In this document: positions 15,853 to 25,698 of the stretch, one piece after another
Numbering within the stretch: position 1 is the first letter of the stretch
Layout of the letters: every line of letters starts with the position of its first letter
NCBI GenBank assembly: GCA_013694595.1
Contig: JACDCC010000303.1
Span: 1-32,470 of the forward strand
Reading direction: 5' to 3'
Length of the DNA stretch: 32,470 nt
Source of the DNA: Chthoniobacterales bacterium
GTDB lineage: Bacteria; Verrucomicrobiota; Verrucomicrobiia; Chthoniobacterales; UBA10450
The notes under the pieces: model-generated
The model's input: the letters and a program-made list of their open reading frames with translations, nothing else
What the model was told of the DNA's origin: nothing
The model's database searches: none
Made by a program: the position numbers and the translations under genes

Positions 15853-16949
15853 CTTCCACCGAAGCCTGCATCGCGCTGAACATGCTGCCGACGATGGGGC
15901 CGGTGCGCCTGCGCAAGCTGCTGCGGGTGTTTGAGACACCGGAGCGAATCCTCGCGGCCCGTGGCGCGGCGTTGCGCGCGGTCGAAGGCGTCGGAGACGA
16001 AGTGGTGGATCAGATCACCCGATGGGAGAGCACCGTCGATCTACCAGGTGAATTAGCGCGCATCCGCGAGTTCGGCGCGGAGGTGATCACGGCCGAGTCG
16101 CCGCTTTTTCCACGGCAACTGCGCGAGATCCATGCGCCGCCGATCGTGCTGTACGTCTGGGGTGAGCTGACGGAGCGCGATCAACATGCGATCGGCGTGA
16201 TTGGCTCGCGCCGCACGACCCATTACGGCACCGAGTCGGCAAAGAAGCTTTCGTACCAACTGGCCTACGCCGGGCTCACGGTCATCAGCGGCTTGGCGCG
16301 CGGTATCGACACAGCCGCGCATCAGGGCGCGCTTGCAGCAAAAGGCCGCACGATTGCGGTGATCGGATCGGGTTTGATGAACCTTTACCCGCCCGAGAAT
16401 GCGGCGCTCGCGGAGAAGATTCGTAGCGGGAGTGGCGCGGTCGTTTCCGAGTTCTCCATGCAGGTCGAGCCGGATCGGCAGACATTTCCGATGCGCAACC
16501 GGATCATCAGCGGTTGGAGCCATGGCATTCTCGTCGTCGAAGCAGGGCTGAATAGCGGCGCATTGATCACCGCCACGCAGGCCTTGGAGCAAGGGAGATC
16601 CATCTACGCCGTGCCTGGGCACATCAATGCGCCGAGCGCGCAAGGTTCAAATCGACTCATCCAACAGGGCGCGAAGCTGGTCATGGATGCAAACGACATT
16701 CTCGATGACTTGGAGGTGCTTCTTCCCGAAGCGAAACCCAGCGCGGAAGCGGCGGCGCGACCCTTGCCGGCGCTCACGGAAGACGAGCGTCGGGTGTATG
16801 ACGCGATCGAAGCGACGGAGACTTCGATCGACGACATCGCCACGAAATCAAATTTGCCAAGCGGCAACGTCTCTTCTACGCTCCTCCGCCTTGAGCTGAA
16901 ACGGCTCGTCAAACAGCTGCCCGGCAAGTACTTCGTCAAGCTCGGGTAA
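15849..16949 (+). CDS. dprA: DNA-processing protein DprA (Smf)
   Basis: The 366-residue product loads RecA on incoming single-stranded DNA during natural transformation. An N-terminal helix-hairpin-helix-like region (about 1-65) has GPVRLRKLL and AVEGVGDEVVDQI. The Rossmann core (about 100-285) has IGVIGSRRTTHYG, ISGLARGIDTAAHQGAL and AVIGSGLMNLYPPEN. A C-terminal winged-helix DML1-like domain (about 305-366) completes the full-length form. The start overlaps the PIN toxin gene. A separate dprA promoter is not obvious, so expression probably depends on the upstream operon. Confidence 0.96.
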   Translation: MTSTEACIALNMLPTMGPVRLRKLLRVFETPERILAARGAALRAVEGVGDEVVDQITRWESTVDLPGELARIREFGAEVITAESPLFPRQLREIHAPPIVLYVWGELTERDQHAIGVIGSRRTTHYGTESAKKLSYQLAYAGLTVISGLARGIDTAAHQGALAAKGRTIAVIGSGLMNLYPPENAALAEKIRSGSGAVVSEFSMQVEPDRQTFPMRNRIISGWSHGILVVEAGLNSGALITATQALEQGRSIYAVPGHINAPSAQGSNRLIQQGAKLVMDANDILDDLEVLLPEAKPSAEAAARPLPALTEDERRVYDAIEATETSIDDIATKSNLPSGNVSSTLLRLELKRLVKQLPGKYFVKLG

Positions 16950-17003
16950 GCTCGCCCGCAACGTGCTGCTAGTTTCAGGGTTCACCTTGCGGTGTCGCAC
17001 TCC

Positions 17004-19820
17004 ATGTCCAAGTCATTGATCATTGCTGAGAAGCCCAGCGTCGCCGCTGATCTGGCGAAAGCTCTTGGGAAGGTCCCGAAGAGCGGCGACCACTACGAGA
17101 ACGACCAATACGTCATCACGTCGGCTGTCGGTCACCTTGTGGAGCTCGAGATGCCCGAGGATATCGACAAGAAGAAGTACGGTTTCTGGCGCCTCGAGAC
17201 GCTCCCGATCATTCCGGAGAAGTTCGGCCTCAAGCCGATCGCCGACTCGAAAAGCCGCTACGATCAAATCAAAAAACTGCTCGCACGGAAAGACATCGAC
17301 GCAGTGGTAAACGCCTGCGACGCCGGCCGCGAAGGCGAGCTGATTTTCGACAACATTTACCGGCTGACGAAGTCGAAGCTGCCGGTCAAGCGCGCGTGGA
17401 TGCAGACGATGACCGCGGAAGGCATTCGTGAAGCCTTCAAGAAACTGCGCGACGGGGAGCAGATGGCAGGGCTATCGGATGCGGCGCGTTCGCGCAGCGA
17501 GAGCGATTGGTTGATCGGCATCAACGGAACCCGCGCGATCACGAAGCGCATGTTCGGTTCGCGCGGCAAGAACGTCGCGTCGGTCGGGCGTGTGCAAACG
17601 CCGACGCTCGCGATCGTTTTCGGGCGCGAGCTGGAGATTCGAAACTTCAAGCCGCGGCCCTATTGGCGCGTGACCGCGAAGTTCAAGATCGCGAAAGGCA
17701 CCTACGACGGCGTCTATCAGCGGCCGAATTTCAAGAAGGCGGAAAACGATGAGCATGATCGCATCGATCGCGTCTGGGATCGCACTCTCGCAGAAGCCGC
17801 CCTCGCGGCATGTCAGGGTCAACCACTCGCGAGCGTCACCGAAGAGAAGAAGTCATCGAGCCAGGCATCGCCCCGTCTCTATGATCTGACCACGTTGCAG
17901 CGCGAAGCGAACAACCGGTTCGGCCTGTCCGCGCGTCGCACCTTGCAAATTGCGCAGGCGCTTTACGAGCGGCACAAGGTCATCACCTACCCCCGAACCG
18001 ATTCCCGCGCCCTCCCGGAAGATTACATTGCGACCGTTCGCGAGACGCTCCAGAGCTTGCACGGCGATCTCGGTAAACACAGCCGCGCCGTTCTCGAGCA
18101 CGGCTGGGTGAAGCCGAACAAGCGCATCTTCAACAACGCGCAGATCTCCGACCACTTCGCGATCATCCCCACCACGACCGAGCCGAAGAACCTCGATGAG
18201 ATGGAAGGCAAGGTTTACGACATGATCGCCCGCCGGTTCGTCGCGACGTTCTTCCCCGCGGCCGAGTTCGACATCACGACACGCATCAGCACTGTCGCTT
18301 CCGCGCATCAATTCAAAACCGAAGGCAAAGTGCTCACGGCGCCTGGTTGGCTCGCGGTCTACGGCAAAACGACAGTCGACGACGGCGCGAGCGATTCGAA
18401 AGCTTTGCCGGCCCTGTCGCCCGCAGACAACGCGCAGGCGAAAACCATTTCCGCCGAGCTCCACGACGAGACCACGAAGCCGCCACCGCGTCACACGGAA
18501 GCGACGCTTCTCTCCGCGATGGAAGGCGCCGGCAAACTCGTGGACGACGAGAGCATGGCGGAAGCCATGAAAGAGCGCGGCCTCGGCACACCCGCGACGC
18601 GAGGCGAGATCCTCGAGAAATTGATCAAGGATCAATACATAGAGCGGAACCAACGCGAGCTGGTCCCCACCACGAAGGCCGAATCGCTGCTGCAATTTTT
18701 GGCTGCAGTCAAAGCGGACGCGCTCACGAAGCCCGACATGACCGGCGAATGGGAATACAAGCTGCGCCAGATGGAGCACGGCAAGTTCCAGCGCGACGCC
18801 TTCATGGACGAGATCAAGGAGGTCACTAAAGGCATCGTCGATCGCACCAAGAATTTCGAAGAAGACGACACCAACTCGCGCGAGACCGACATCATCTCAC
18901 CGAGCGACGGCAAGCCGCTCGTCGAAACGTTGCGGGGTTACAAATCGCAGGACGGCAAACTCATGATCTACAAGGTCATGAGTGGCAGAAAGATCGAGGA
19001 AGACGAAGTGCGCGAGCTCGTCGCGAACGGCGAGATCGGACCGCTCGATGGTTTCGTCTCCGCAAAGACGGGCAACCGTTTTCCTTCAAAGATCAAGATC
19101 GTCGATGACGAGAAAAATCCTGGCTCGAAAAAAGCCGAGCTCGATTTCGGAAACAAAGTCGACCTGAACGAGCTCACTCCCTTCTGGACGGATCCGAAAA
19201 CCGGCGCCGAGCTTTGCGAAGCGCCGACCAGCTACGTCCTGCGCCAAAAGGAAGGAGATGGCTGGAAAGAGATTTTCAAAGTTGGCCGTCTCATGTGCCA
19301 GAAACCCGTCACGCGCGAGCACGCCATTCAGCTGGTGGAACGCGGCAAGACCGATCTCATCGAAGCCTTCACCTCGAAGAAGGGCCGCCCATTCGACGCC
19401 TTCCTCGTCCGACAAGGTGCGAAGATCAACTGGGAATTCCCGCCGCGGAAGCCGCGGGAAGCGGGCGCAAAAGGCGCGAACGGCAATGGCCGCGCTCCAC
19501 GGAAACCGAAAGCGCCGCTCGACCTCTCGAAAGCCGTGAAGCTGAGCGAAAGCAAAGCGCACGACGGTGATCTCTATCAAACCGAGGATGCATTCGTCGT
19601 GGCAAAGCCGCAGGCCGATGGCTCCCCGCGAGTCGTCTTCGAGTTGAAGCGAAACCTTTGCGGAAAAGAGATCCCCGCCGAAGAAGCGGAGCGTCTCGTG
19701 GAAATGGGGAAAACGGGCCTAATCGAAGGCTTCGTTTCGAAACGCGGCTCAAATTTCGGCGCCTATCTAAAGCTCTCGAAGGACAAAAAGAAAGCCGAGT
19801 TCGAGTTTCCACCGCGGTAG
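17004..19820 (+). CDS. topB: type IA DNA topoisomerase, TopB-like, with three C-terminal repeats
   Basis: From ATG 17004 (MSKSLIIAEKPS; a GTG at 16992 adds four residues) the product is 938 residues. The TOPRIM domain opens with LIIAEKPSVAADLAKALG and has DAGREGE at 106-112. The active-site tyrosine is Y329 in ITYPRTDSR. These features match topoisomerase III rather than TopA. TopB is usually near 650 residues. The extra length is three related modules of about 90-100 residues, each with a K-x-x-GLIEGFVSK-like core (near 690-730, 775-820 and 890-930), joined by a basic Gly/Lys/Pro linker. They match Topo_C-type repeats and probably bind DNA. Confidence 0.9.
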   Translation: MSKSLIIAEKPSVAADLAKALGKVPKSGDHYENDQYVITSAVGHLVELEMPEDIDKKKYGFWRLETLPIIPEKFGLKPIADSKSRYDQIKKLLARKDIDAVVNACDAGREGELIFDNIYRLTKSKLPVKRAWMQTMTAEGIREAFKKLRDGEQMAGLSDAARSRSESDWLIGINGTRAITKRMFGSRGKNVASVGRVQTPTLAIVFGRELEIRNFKPRPYWRVTAKFKIAKGTYDGVYQRPNFKKAENDEHDRIDRVWDRTLAEAALAACQGQPLASVTEEKKSSSQASPRLYDLTTLQREANNRFGLSARRTLQIAQALYERHKVITYPRTDSRALPEDYIATVRETLQSLHGDLGKHSRAVLEHGWVKPNKRIFNNAQISDHFAIIPTTTEPKNLDEMEGKVYDMIARRFVATFFPAAEFDITTRISTVASAHQFKTEGKVLTAPGWLAVYGKTTVDDGASDSKALPALSPADNAQAKTISAELHDETTKPPPRHTEATLLSAMEGAGKLVDDESMAEAMKERGLGTPATRGEILEKLIKDQYIERNQRELVPTTKAESLLQFLAAVKADALTKPDMTGEWEYKLRQMEHGKFQRDAFMDEIKEVTKGIVDRTKNFEEDDTNSRETDIISPSDGKPLVETLRGYKSQDGKLMIYKVMSGRKIEEDEVRELVANGEIGPLDGFVSAKTGNRFPSKIKIVDDEKNPGSKKAELDFGNKVDLNELTPFWTDPKTGAELCEAPTSYVLRQKEGDGWKEIFKVGRLMCQKPVTREHAIQLVERGKTDLIEAFTSKKGRPFDAFLVRQGAKINWEFPPRKPREAGAKGANGNGRAPRKPKAPLDLSKAVKLSESKAHDGDLYQTEDAFVVAKPQADGSPRVVFELKRNLCGKEIPAEEAERLVEMGKTGLIEGFVSKRGSNFGAYLKLSKDKKKAEFEFPPR

Positions 19821-19833
19821 CGCCGCGCCACTT

Positions 19834-19854
19834 GTAGCGGCGGTCTATGACCGC
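19834..19854 (+). repeat. REP-like hairpin unit downstream of topB
   Basis: A 21-nt unit beginning GTAGCGGCGGTCT and ending GACCGC contains a hairpin with a 6-bp stem (GCGGTC/GACCGC) and a 3-nt loop. Its first part can alternatively pair upstream (CGCCGC with GCGGCG). It matches the minus-strand unit at 2937-2957 in 17 of 21 positions, indicating a dispersed family. Confidence 0.6.
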
Positions 19855-19930
19855 GGAACGGGCACCTGTCTCGCTATCTCGAGCACCCTCCTGTACCGGA
19901 CCGCCGGAATGAGCAAATAGCTTGCGGAGG

Positions 19931-19936
19931 TACAAT
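19931..19936 (+). promoter_or_regulatory. candidate -10 element of the cas operon
   Basis: TACAAT is followed by an AT-rich stretch that stands out in this GC-rich gap. It lies 57 bp before the cas3 start. No good -35 hexamer is seen 16-18 bp upstream, so an activator or another sigma factor may be needed. Confidence 0.35.
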
Positions 19937-19992
19937 TTTTCTTCTGGCTAGGTCCACGGACGTCCTACCCTCCGCGTCAGGATGCCTGCGAG

Positions 19993-22299
19993 ATGAGCGA
20001 GTTCTACGCGCATACCGCTCCGGGTAATTGCTCGGATTGGGAGCCGCTTTTCACGGCTGAGTGCGCGGCCCTTGCCGGCGGCGAATGTGAAGCCTGCCAG
20101 AAACTCGAACCGCGACACGGCCACCTCAACAAGGTCGCGTGGTGGACGGCAAAATTTTCCGAAGCCGTGTTTCCCGCTGGGAGCGAGAACGCGAAAGCGG
20201 CGCGGGACTGGGGCTATCTCGCGGGCCTTTGGCATGATCTGGGGAAATTTGCGCCCGCGTGGCAGGTCTATCTCCGCTCCAAAGCGGATATGAACAGCGC
20301 GGAGATGGCGGGTCGTGTGGATCACGCCACTGCCGGCGCACAATATGCCGTCAGGGATGGGCATATCGTCGGACACTTGCTCGCTTACTCGATCGCTGGC
20401 CACCACTCCGGACTTCTGGATGCGATCTCACCCAATGCATGTCTCCAGAAGCGTTTCGAGAAAGACATCGCTGATTACGCGAACGCGCCGCGAGAAATTC
20501 TCGACCGCGCGATCCCGGAGCTGCCTCCGTCGATCGCACGCGATGTTCGGAATCCACTCGTCGCTGCCCTCTTCACGCGCCTGACCTTTTCGGCACTGAT
20601 CGATGCGGATTTCCTCGCGACGGAAGCCTTCATGGCACCAGAGCGCCGCACGCTTCGGCCGAAATTAAATGCGGCTCTGTTGCCACAAATGCTGGAGCTT
20701 CTGGAACAACACATCGCTGCTTTTCCCGCTCCGCAGAATGCAGTCGATCGCGCCCGCGCCGAGGTTCACGCGAGTTGCCGCGCGGCGGCTGAATTCGCGC
20801 CGGGATTTTTTTCGCTCACCGTCCCGACCGGTGGAGGCAAGACGCTCTCGTCGCTGGCGTTCGCGCTGCGCCACGCGATCAAACATGGGCAGCAGCGTGT
20901 GATCTACGTGATCCCGTTCACGTCCATCATCGACCAGAACGCGGCGGTCTTCGAAAGCGTCTTTAAGTCGCTCGCCGGATCGGATGCCGATCCGGTTGTC
21001 TTGCAGCATCACTCGAACTTGTCGCCTGAGAAGGAGACCACCCGCTCGCGCCTGGCCGCCGAGAATTGGGACGCGCCGCTCATCGTCACGACCGCAGTGC
21101 AATTTTATGAGTCTCTGCACGCCGCCCGCACGTCGAGCTGTCGCAAACTCCACCACATCGCAAACGCGGTTGTGATTTTCGACGAGGCTCAATGCCTCCC
21201 GGTTGAATATCTGCGGCCATGTCTGGACGTCTTGCGGGAACTGACGGCGCGCTACCACACGACCGCCGTGCTCTGCACCGCAACTCAACCAGCGATCGGG
21301 CAGAGCAGGGATTTTCCCATTGGCTTGGACGACGTTCGCGAAATCGTTCCGAATCCTTCGCAGCTCTACGACACCTTGCGACGCGTGGCGGTAGTGGATC
21401 GCGGCGCTTTGGACGATTATTCTCTGGCGAACGAACTCGCAGCGCGCGAGCAGGCGCTCGTCATCGTCAATACCCGCCGGCACGCGCAGGCGCTCTTTCG
21501 CTTGCTCCCGGAGAGCGATTCGAATTTCCATCTCTCCGCGCTTATGTGCCCCGCGCACCGAGCGGAAGTGCTATCCACGGTCCGCTGCCGTCTGGATAAC
21601 GATGTCCCCGTGCGCCTCATCTCCACGCAGCTGATCGAAGCCGGCGTCGATATCGATTTTCCCTGCGCTTACCGCGCGCTCGCCGGGATCGACTCGATCG
21701 CGCAGGCCGCCGGCCGCTGTAATCGAAATGGGCGCTGGCCCGGCAGCAAGCTCCACCTCTTCCGCTCCGAGCATCAACGCGCTGAAACCTATTTTCGCGA
21801 GACGGCGCAGATTGCGCGGCAAGTTCTCGCCTTGCACGAGGACCCGCTCGGCCTCGCGAGCGTGGCGCAGTTCTTCACCCTTTACTATTTGCAGCACAAT
21901 CCGCCGAACGGGGCGCGCTGGGACGCGAAGCAAATCTGCGACGACTACCGGTTGAACCAGGACCGGAAACTTCCGTTCGTCTTTCAATATCGAACGATCG
22001 CGGAAAAGTTCCGGCTGATCGAAAACGAACAGGTGCCGGTCCTCATCCCGTTCGATGAAACGGCCAAAGCTTTGTTAGCCCAGCTGCGGAACGAAGCGAT
22101 CCCTCTGCATCGTGCGCTCCTCCGCGGACTACAGCGCTACACGGTTCAGATTTACCGCTCTGAGTTCGCAAAGAATCGGGTTCAGTTCGAGTCCGTCCGC
22201 GACGAGCAGTTTCACATTCTCATCTGCCCGGAGACTCATTACTCTGCGCGCTTCGGTCTCCACCTGGATTCAGACAACGATAAGCCTCTCATCTGTTAA
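19993..22299 (+). CDS. cas3: type I-C CRISPR nuclease-helicase Cas3 (HD-helicase fusion)
   Basis: The 768-residue product cuts and unwinds the target after recruitment by the Cascade complex. The N-terminal HD nuclease domain has H81-D82 (LWHDLGKFAPAW) and a later HHSGLLD histidine pair. The superfamily 2 helicase follows: Walker A GGGKT at 280-284, the DEAQ-type box II (IFDEAQCLP) at 397-400, and motif VI QAAGRCNRNGRW near 573. Its length and position at the head of the operon are standard for subtype I-C. cas5c begins 6 bp downstream. Confidence 0.96.
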   Translation: MSEFYAHTAPGNCSDWEPLFTAECAALAGGECEACQKLEPRHGHLNKVAWWTAKFSEAVFPAGSENAKAARDWGYLAGLWHDLGKFAPAWQVYLRSKADMNSAEMAGRVDHATAGAQYAVRDGHIVGHLLAYSIAGHHSGLLDAISPNACLQKRFEKDIADYANAPREILDRAIPELPPSIARDVRNPLVAALFTRLTFSALIDADFLATEAFMAPERRTLRPKLNAALLPQMLELLEQHIAAFPAPQNAVDRARAEVHASCRAAAEFAPGFFSLTVPTGGGKTLSSLAFALRHAIKHGQQRVIYVIPFTSIIDQNAAVFESVFKSLAGSDADPVVLQHHSNLSPEKETTRSRLAAENWDAPLIVTTAVQFYESLHAARTSSCRKLHHIANAVVIFDEAQCLPVEYLRPCLDVLRELTARYHTTAVLCTATQPAIGQSRDFPIGLDDVREIVPNPSQLYDTLRRVAVVDRGALDDYSLANELAAREQALVIVNTRRHAQALFRLLPESDSNFHLSALMCPAHRAEVLSTVRCRLDNDVPVRLISTQLIEAGVDIDFPCAYRALAGIDSIAQAAGRCNRNGRWPGSKLHLFRSEHQRAETYFRETAQIARQVLALHEDPLGLASVAQFFTLYYLQHNPPNGARWDAKQICDDYRLNQDRKLPFVFQYRTIAEKFRLIENEQVPVLIPFDETAKALLAQLRNEAIPLHRALLRGLQRYTVQIYRSEFAKNRVQFESVRDEQFHILICPETHYSARFGLHLDSDNDKPLIC

Positions 22300-22305
22300 C
22301 TGCCC

Positions 22306-23028
22306 ATGTCCTACGGAATTACTCTTGAGGTTTCCGGCGATTACGCCCTCTTCAGCCGCCCCGAAATGAAGGTCGAGCGCGTGAGCTATGACGTTATGAC
22401 TCCGTCCGCGGCGCGCGGGATTCTCGAGGCCATCTATTGGAAACCGCAGATCCGCTGGGTCATCGACCGGATTCACGTTCTCAATCCGATCCGCTTCACC
22501 AACATCCGGCGCAACGAGATCGACACCAAGATTCCCTTGGGCGGCAAATCGGGAGTCAACGCCGCGATGACCTCCGGCAAAGGAGAACTCGGCATTGCGG
22601 TCGATGCTCATCGTCAGCAACGCGCATCGCTTCTCTTGCGTGATGTCCGCTATCTGATCGATGCCCACTTCGACATCCTCGATCGCCGCTTCGAGAAAGA
22701 CGGCCCGGAGCTTTCCGAAAATGATGTCGCCGGAAAACACCTCGACATGTTTAACCGCCGCGCCCGTTCGGGTCAGGTGTTTCAGCAGCCATATTTTGGC
22801 TGCCGCGAGTTCCCGGTTCGATTCCACTTCGTCGAACCCGGCGCGGCCAGGCCCGAACCGCATGAAAGTCTGCGTGGCGAGCGCGATCTCGGATTCATGC
22901 TGCACGATATCGAGTTTCAGCAGGATGCACGGACGAAGAAAGTTAGCTCGACGACGCCGCATTTCTTCCGCGCGTTGATGAAGGGCGGTGTGATCGAGAT
23001 TCCGGTGCTGCGGCGGACCCACACCTGA
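22306..23028 (+). CDS. cas5c: Cas5c (Cas5d), pre-crRNA endonuclease and Cascade subunit
   Basis: In subtype I-C, which lacks Cas6, this 240-residue protein cuts the repeat hairpin and then stays on the crRNA 5' handle. The N-terminal RAMP fold shows [39 protein letters not shown], diagnostic for the family. Y44 (EAIYWKP) is a candidate for the tyrosine implicated in cleavage by Bacillus halodurans Cas5d (Y46); I could not confidently place the Lys/His pair. cas8c starts one base after its stop. Confidence 0.95.
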   Translation: MSYGITLEVSGDYALFSRPEMKVERVSYDVMTPSAARGILEAIYWKPQIRWVIDRIHVLNPIRFTNIRRNEIDTKIPLGGKSGVNAAMTSGKGELGIAVDAHRQQRASLLLRDVRYLIDAHFDILDRRFEKDGPELSENDVAGKHLDMFNRRARSGQVFQQPYFGCREFPVRFHFVEPGAARPEPHESLRGERDLGFMLHDIEFQQDARTKKVSSTTPHFFRALMKGGVIEIPVLRRTHT

Positions 23029-23029
23029 C

Positions 23030-24820
23030 ATGATCCTGCAATCTCTCTACGCTCTCTACGAACGTCTGGCCGACAACGAGGCCTATGACGTGGCAGAGCC
23101 GGGCTTTTCGCCGCAGAAGATTTCATTCCGCGTGGTCCTTCATCCCGATGGCTCGCTCTTCGCGATCGAAGACTCGCGCGTGCCCAACGATGCCGGCAAG
23201 CTGGTGTCGGCGCGCATGCGGGTCCCCGGTGAAGCGAAGTCTTCCGGCGCGGGAATCAATCCCGGACTTCTTTGGGATAACCAAACTTACCTCCTCGGGC
23301 GACAGCCGGATGACAAACCGGCTGGGTTCGGCCAGAAACGGTTCGAAGCTTTTCGTCAGCGGCACGTCGCGCTGGAACAGTCCGTCAATCAAGCGGCGTT
23401 CTCCGCTGTTTGCCGATTCCTGGAACAGTGGACGCCGGATCAGTTGCAAGCTCACCCGATCTTATCAGAAGTCGGGACAGGCTTCGGCGTCTTCCAAATT
23501 TTGGGTGAGCCAAAGCCGGTGCACGCCCTGCCAGCGATCCGCGATTGGTGGAAAAATAATCTGCCGAAGAGCGGGGATGTCATCGAGGGGCAATGCCTGC
23601 TCAGCGGCGAGGTGAGCGCCATCGCGCGTCTTCATCCTAAGATCAAGGGAGTCGCCGGAGCGCAGGCGGCGGGGGCCTCGCTCGTTTCGTTCAATGACTC
23701 GGCCTACGAATCGTACGGGAAGGAGCAGAGCTACAACAGTCCGGTCGGTGAAGATGCGGCGTTCCGATATGGCACCGCTTTGAATGCGCTGCTGAGCGGT
23801 CCTCAATCCTCGAAGCACCGGCTCCGCATTGGCGACACAACCTGCGTCTTCTGGACGGATACGAAAACCATTCTCGAAGACATCTTCGCCGCCATCGCCG
23901 GCAGTGGCGACCACGCCGCAGAGGAAACGCAGGATCACCAGGTGCGCGAGAAAGTCCATGCGTTCCTCAGCGCGCTGCAACAAGGTCGCGAGGTCTACGG
24001 CAATCTGGCCGACGATCCGGATGCGACCCGCTTCTATCTCCTCGGCCTGGCGCCCAACGCCGCCCGCCTCTCCGTCCGTTTCTTTTACCAATCGTCCATC
24101 CGCGAGCTGCTCGATCACCTCCGCCGCCACAAGGCCGACCTGGAGATCGTGCGCGAGTTCGAGCAACCGGTCGGCAAACGCCGCGCCGACTCGGAGTTCC
24201 CGGCTTATTGGGAGTTCCTGCGCGAAACTGTCCGGCAAGGCGACGACCCGCCCCCGCTGCTTGGCGGCGCGCTCATGCGAGCCATTCTCGAAAGCACGCC
24301 GTATCCAGAATCTCTGCTCACCGCCATCATCCGCCGCATCCAGATGGAGCGGTCGGTTAATTACCTCCGCGCCGCCGCGATCAAAGCCGTCCTCACGAGA
24401 AATCACCAACTCACCATCACCACCATGCTCGACTCAGAAAATAAACGACCCGCCTACCTCCTCGGACGTCTCTTCGCCGTGCTCGAGAAAATGCAGGAAG
24501 AAGGCCATCGCGAACAAACCGGCGGCCTGCTCGAAAAGACTATTCGCGACACCTACTTCGCCGCGGCGTGCGCGACACCTGCCAGTGTCTTCCCGCGCAT
24601 CGAGCAGCTCTCGACCCATCACCGCCGGCATCTCAATCCTGGCCGCAAAGTTCAATTCGATCAGCTCATCGGCGAGATTAAATGGCCGCAGTCTCCCGGC
24701 TCTGGCACCGCGAAGTCGCACAACCTTGAGGATCAGGGCCTTTTCATTCTCGGCTATTACCACCAGCGCAAAGACCTCTTTACCCGCAAAGAAAAACCAA
24801 TCGAAGCCGCCGCTGCCTAG
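23030..24820 (+). CDS. cas8c: Cas8c (Csd1), large subunit of type I-C Cascade
   Basis: The 596-residue product is the expected size for Csd1, which recognises the PAM and opens target DNA. Family features include the N-terminal [13 protein letters not shown] and an internal [21 protein letters not shown] segment. The C-terminal part has [18 protein letters not shown], which resembles the small-subunit-like region. In I-C, an internal translation start within cas8c makes the separate small subunit Cas11c. A Met in the last third could serve, but I see no clear ribosome binding site that settles which one. Confidence 0.95.
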   Translation: MILQSLYALYERLADNEAYDVAEPGFSPQKISFRVVLHPDGSLFAIEDSRVPNDAGKLVSARMRVPGEAKSSGAGINPGLLWDNQTYLLGRQPDDKPAGFGQKRFEAFRQRHVALEQSVNQAAFSAVCRFLEQWTPDQLQAHPILSEVGTGFGVFQILGEPKPVHALPAIRDWWKNNLPKSGDVIEGQCLLSGEVSAIARLHPKIKGVAGAQAAGASLVSFNDSAYESYGKEQSYNSPVGEDAAFRYGTALNALLSGPQSSKHRLRIGDTTCVFWTDTKTILEDIFAAIAGSGDHAAEETQDHQVREKVHAFLSALQQGREVYGNLADDPDATRFYLLGLAPNAARLSVRFFYQSSIRELLDHLRRHKADLEIVREFEQPVGKRRADSEFPAYWEFLRETVRQGDDPPPLLGGALMRAILESTPYPESLLTAIIRRIQMERSVNYLRAAAIKAVLTRNHQLTITTMLDSENKRPAYLLGRLFAVLEKMQEEGHREQTGGLLEKTIRDTYFAAACATPASVFPRIEQLSTHHRRHLNPGRKVQFDQLIGEIKWPQSPGSGTAKSHNLEDQGLFILGYYHQRKDLFTRKEKPIEAAAA

Positions 24821-24848
24821 CGCACAACGCTCCACTCACCGCCACACC

Positions 24849-25691
24849 ATGAAAAATCGCTACGACTTTATCCTTCTCTTCGACGCCCAGGACGCCAACC
24901 CGAATGGCGACCCCGACGCCGGTAACCTCCCGCGCCTTGATGCGGAATCAGGCCAAGGCCTCGTCACGGATGTTTGCCTGAAACGGAAAGTTCGGAACTT
25001 CATCCAAACTGCGCATCCCGATCAGCGCATCTACTTCACCGAGGGCGCCGTCCACAATCAGCAGCACGCCGAGGCCTACAAAGCGCTCGATCTCGGCGAT
25101 GCCAAGAAGGGCAAAGCCGCTGAGCGGGACAAAGCGAAAGCCTGGATGTGCCAAAACTTCTACGACATCCGAACTTTTGGTGCGGTCATGTCCACGGAAG
25201 TGAATTGCGGACAGGTCCGCGGCCCGGTCCAACTCTCCTTCGCGCGCTCGATCGATCCCATCGTCTCCAGCGAACACGCGATTACCCGCACTTCGGTCAC
25301 GAACGAAAAGGACATCGAGAAAGGGCGGACGATGGGCCGCAAATTCACGATCCCTTACGGCCTCTACCGCGCGCACGGATTTGTGAATCCCTATCTGGCC
25401 GAGCAGACCGGCTTCTCCGACGACGATTTGGAGTTGTTCTTCACCGCCGTTGAGAATGCCTTCCAGTTTGACCAATCCGCCGCGCGTCCAGCCGGTTCCA
25501 TGGCTGTCCGCAGTCTTCTCGTTTTCAAGCACGACAACCAGCTCGGCAAGGCTCCCAGCCATGCGCTCTTCGATCTTGTCCGAGTGCAGCGGACGGACGA
25601 GAGCAAAGCTGCCCGCGCCTTTTCCGACTACACGGTTTCGGTTGATGAAGCCGCCGTGCCTGAAGGCGTCACCCTCATCCGCCGCATCTGA
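24849..25691 (+). CDS. cas7c: Cas7c (Csd2), backbone subunit of type I-C Cascade
   Basis: The 280-residue product coats the crRNA guide. The RAMP N-terminus [27 protein letters not shown] is characteristic, as are the IRTFGAVMS and [19 protein letters not shown] blocks and the [20 protein letters not shown] segment. ATG 24849 is chosen because it gives the standard N-terminus; the same frame is open further upstream but overlaps cas8c throughout. The next gene, which is not a cas gene, starts 7 bp after the stop. Confidence 0.96.
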   Translation: MKNRYDFILLFDAQDANPNGDPDAGNLPRLDAESGQGLVTDVCLKRKVRNFIQTAHPDQRIYFTEGAVHNQQHAEAYKALDLGDAKKGKAAERDKAKAWMCQNFYDIRTFGAVMSTEVNCGQVRGPVQLSFARSIDPIVSSEHAITRTSVTNEKDIEKGRTMGRKFTIPYGLYRAHGFVNPYLAEQTGFSDDDLELFFTAVENAFQFDQSAARPAGSMAVRSLLVFKHDNQLGKAPSHALFDLVRVQRTDESKAARAFSDYTVSVDEAAVPEGVTLIRRI

Positions 25692-25698
25692 GCGCCGT

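Noticed and set aside
17853-18779. Minus-strand frame of about 308 codons opposite topB
   Set aside because: It is an antisense shadow of a well-conserved enzyme with no recognisable protein features.
20665-21558. Minus-strand frame of about 297 codons opposite cas3
   Set aside because: It is antisense to the helicase domain, with a charged GC-shadow composition and no family features.
23829-24848. Upstream extension of cas7c
   Set aside because: The frame overlaps cas8c throughout and the family N-terminus begins exactly at 24849.
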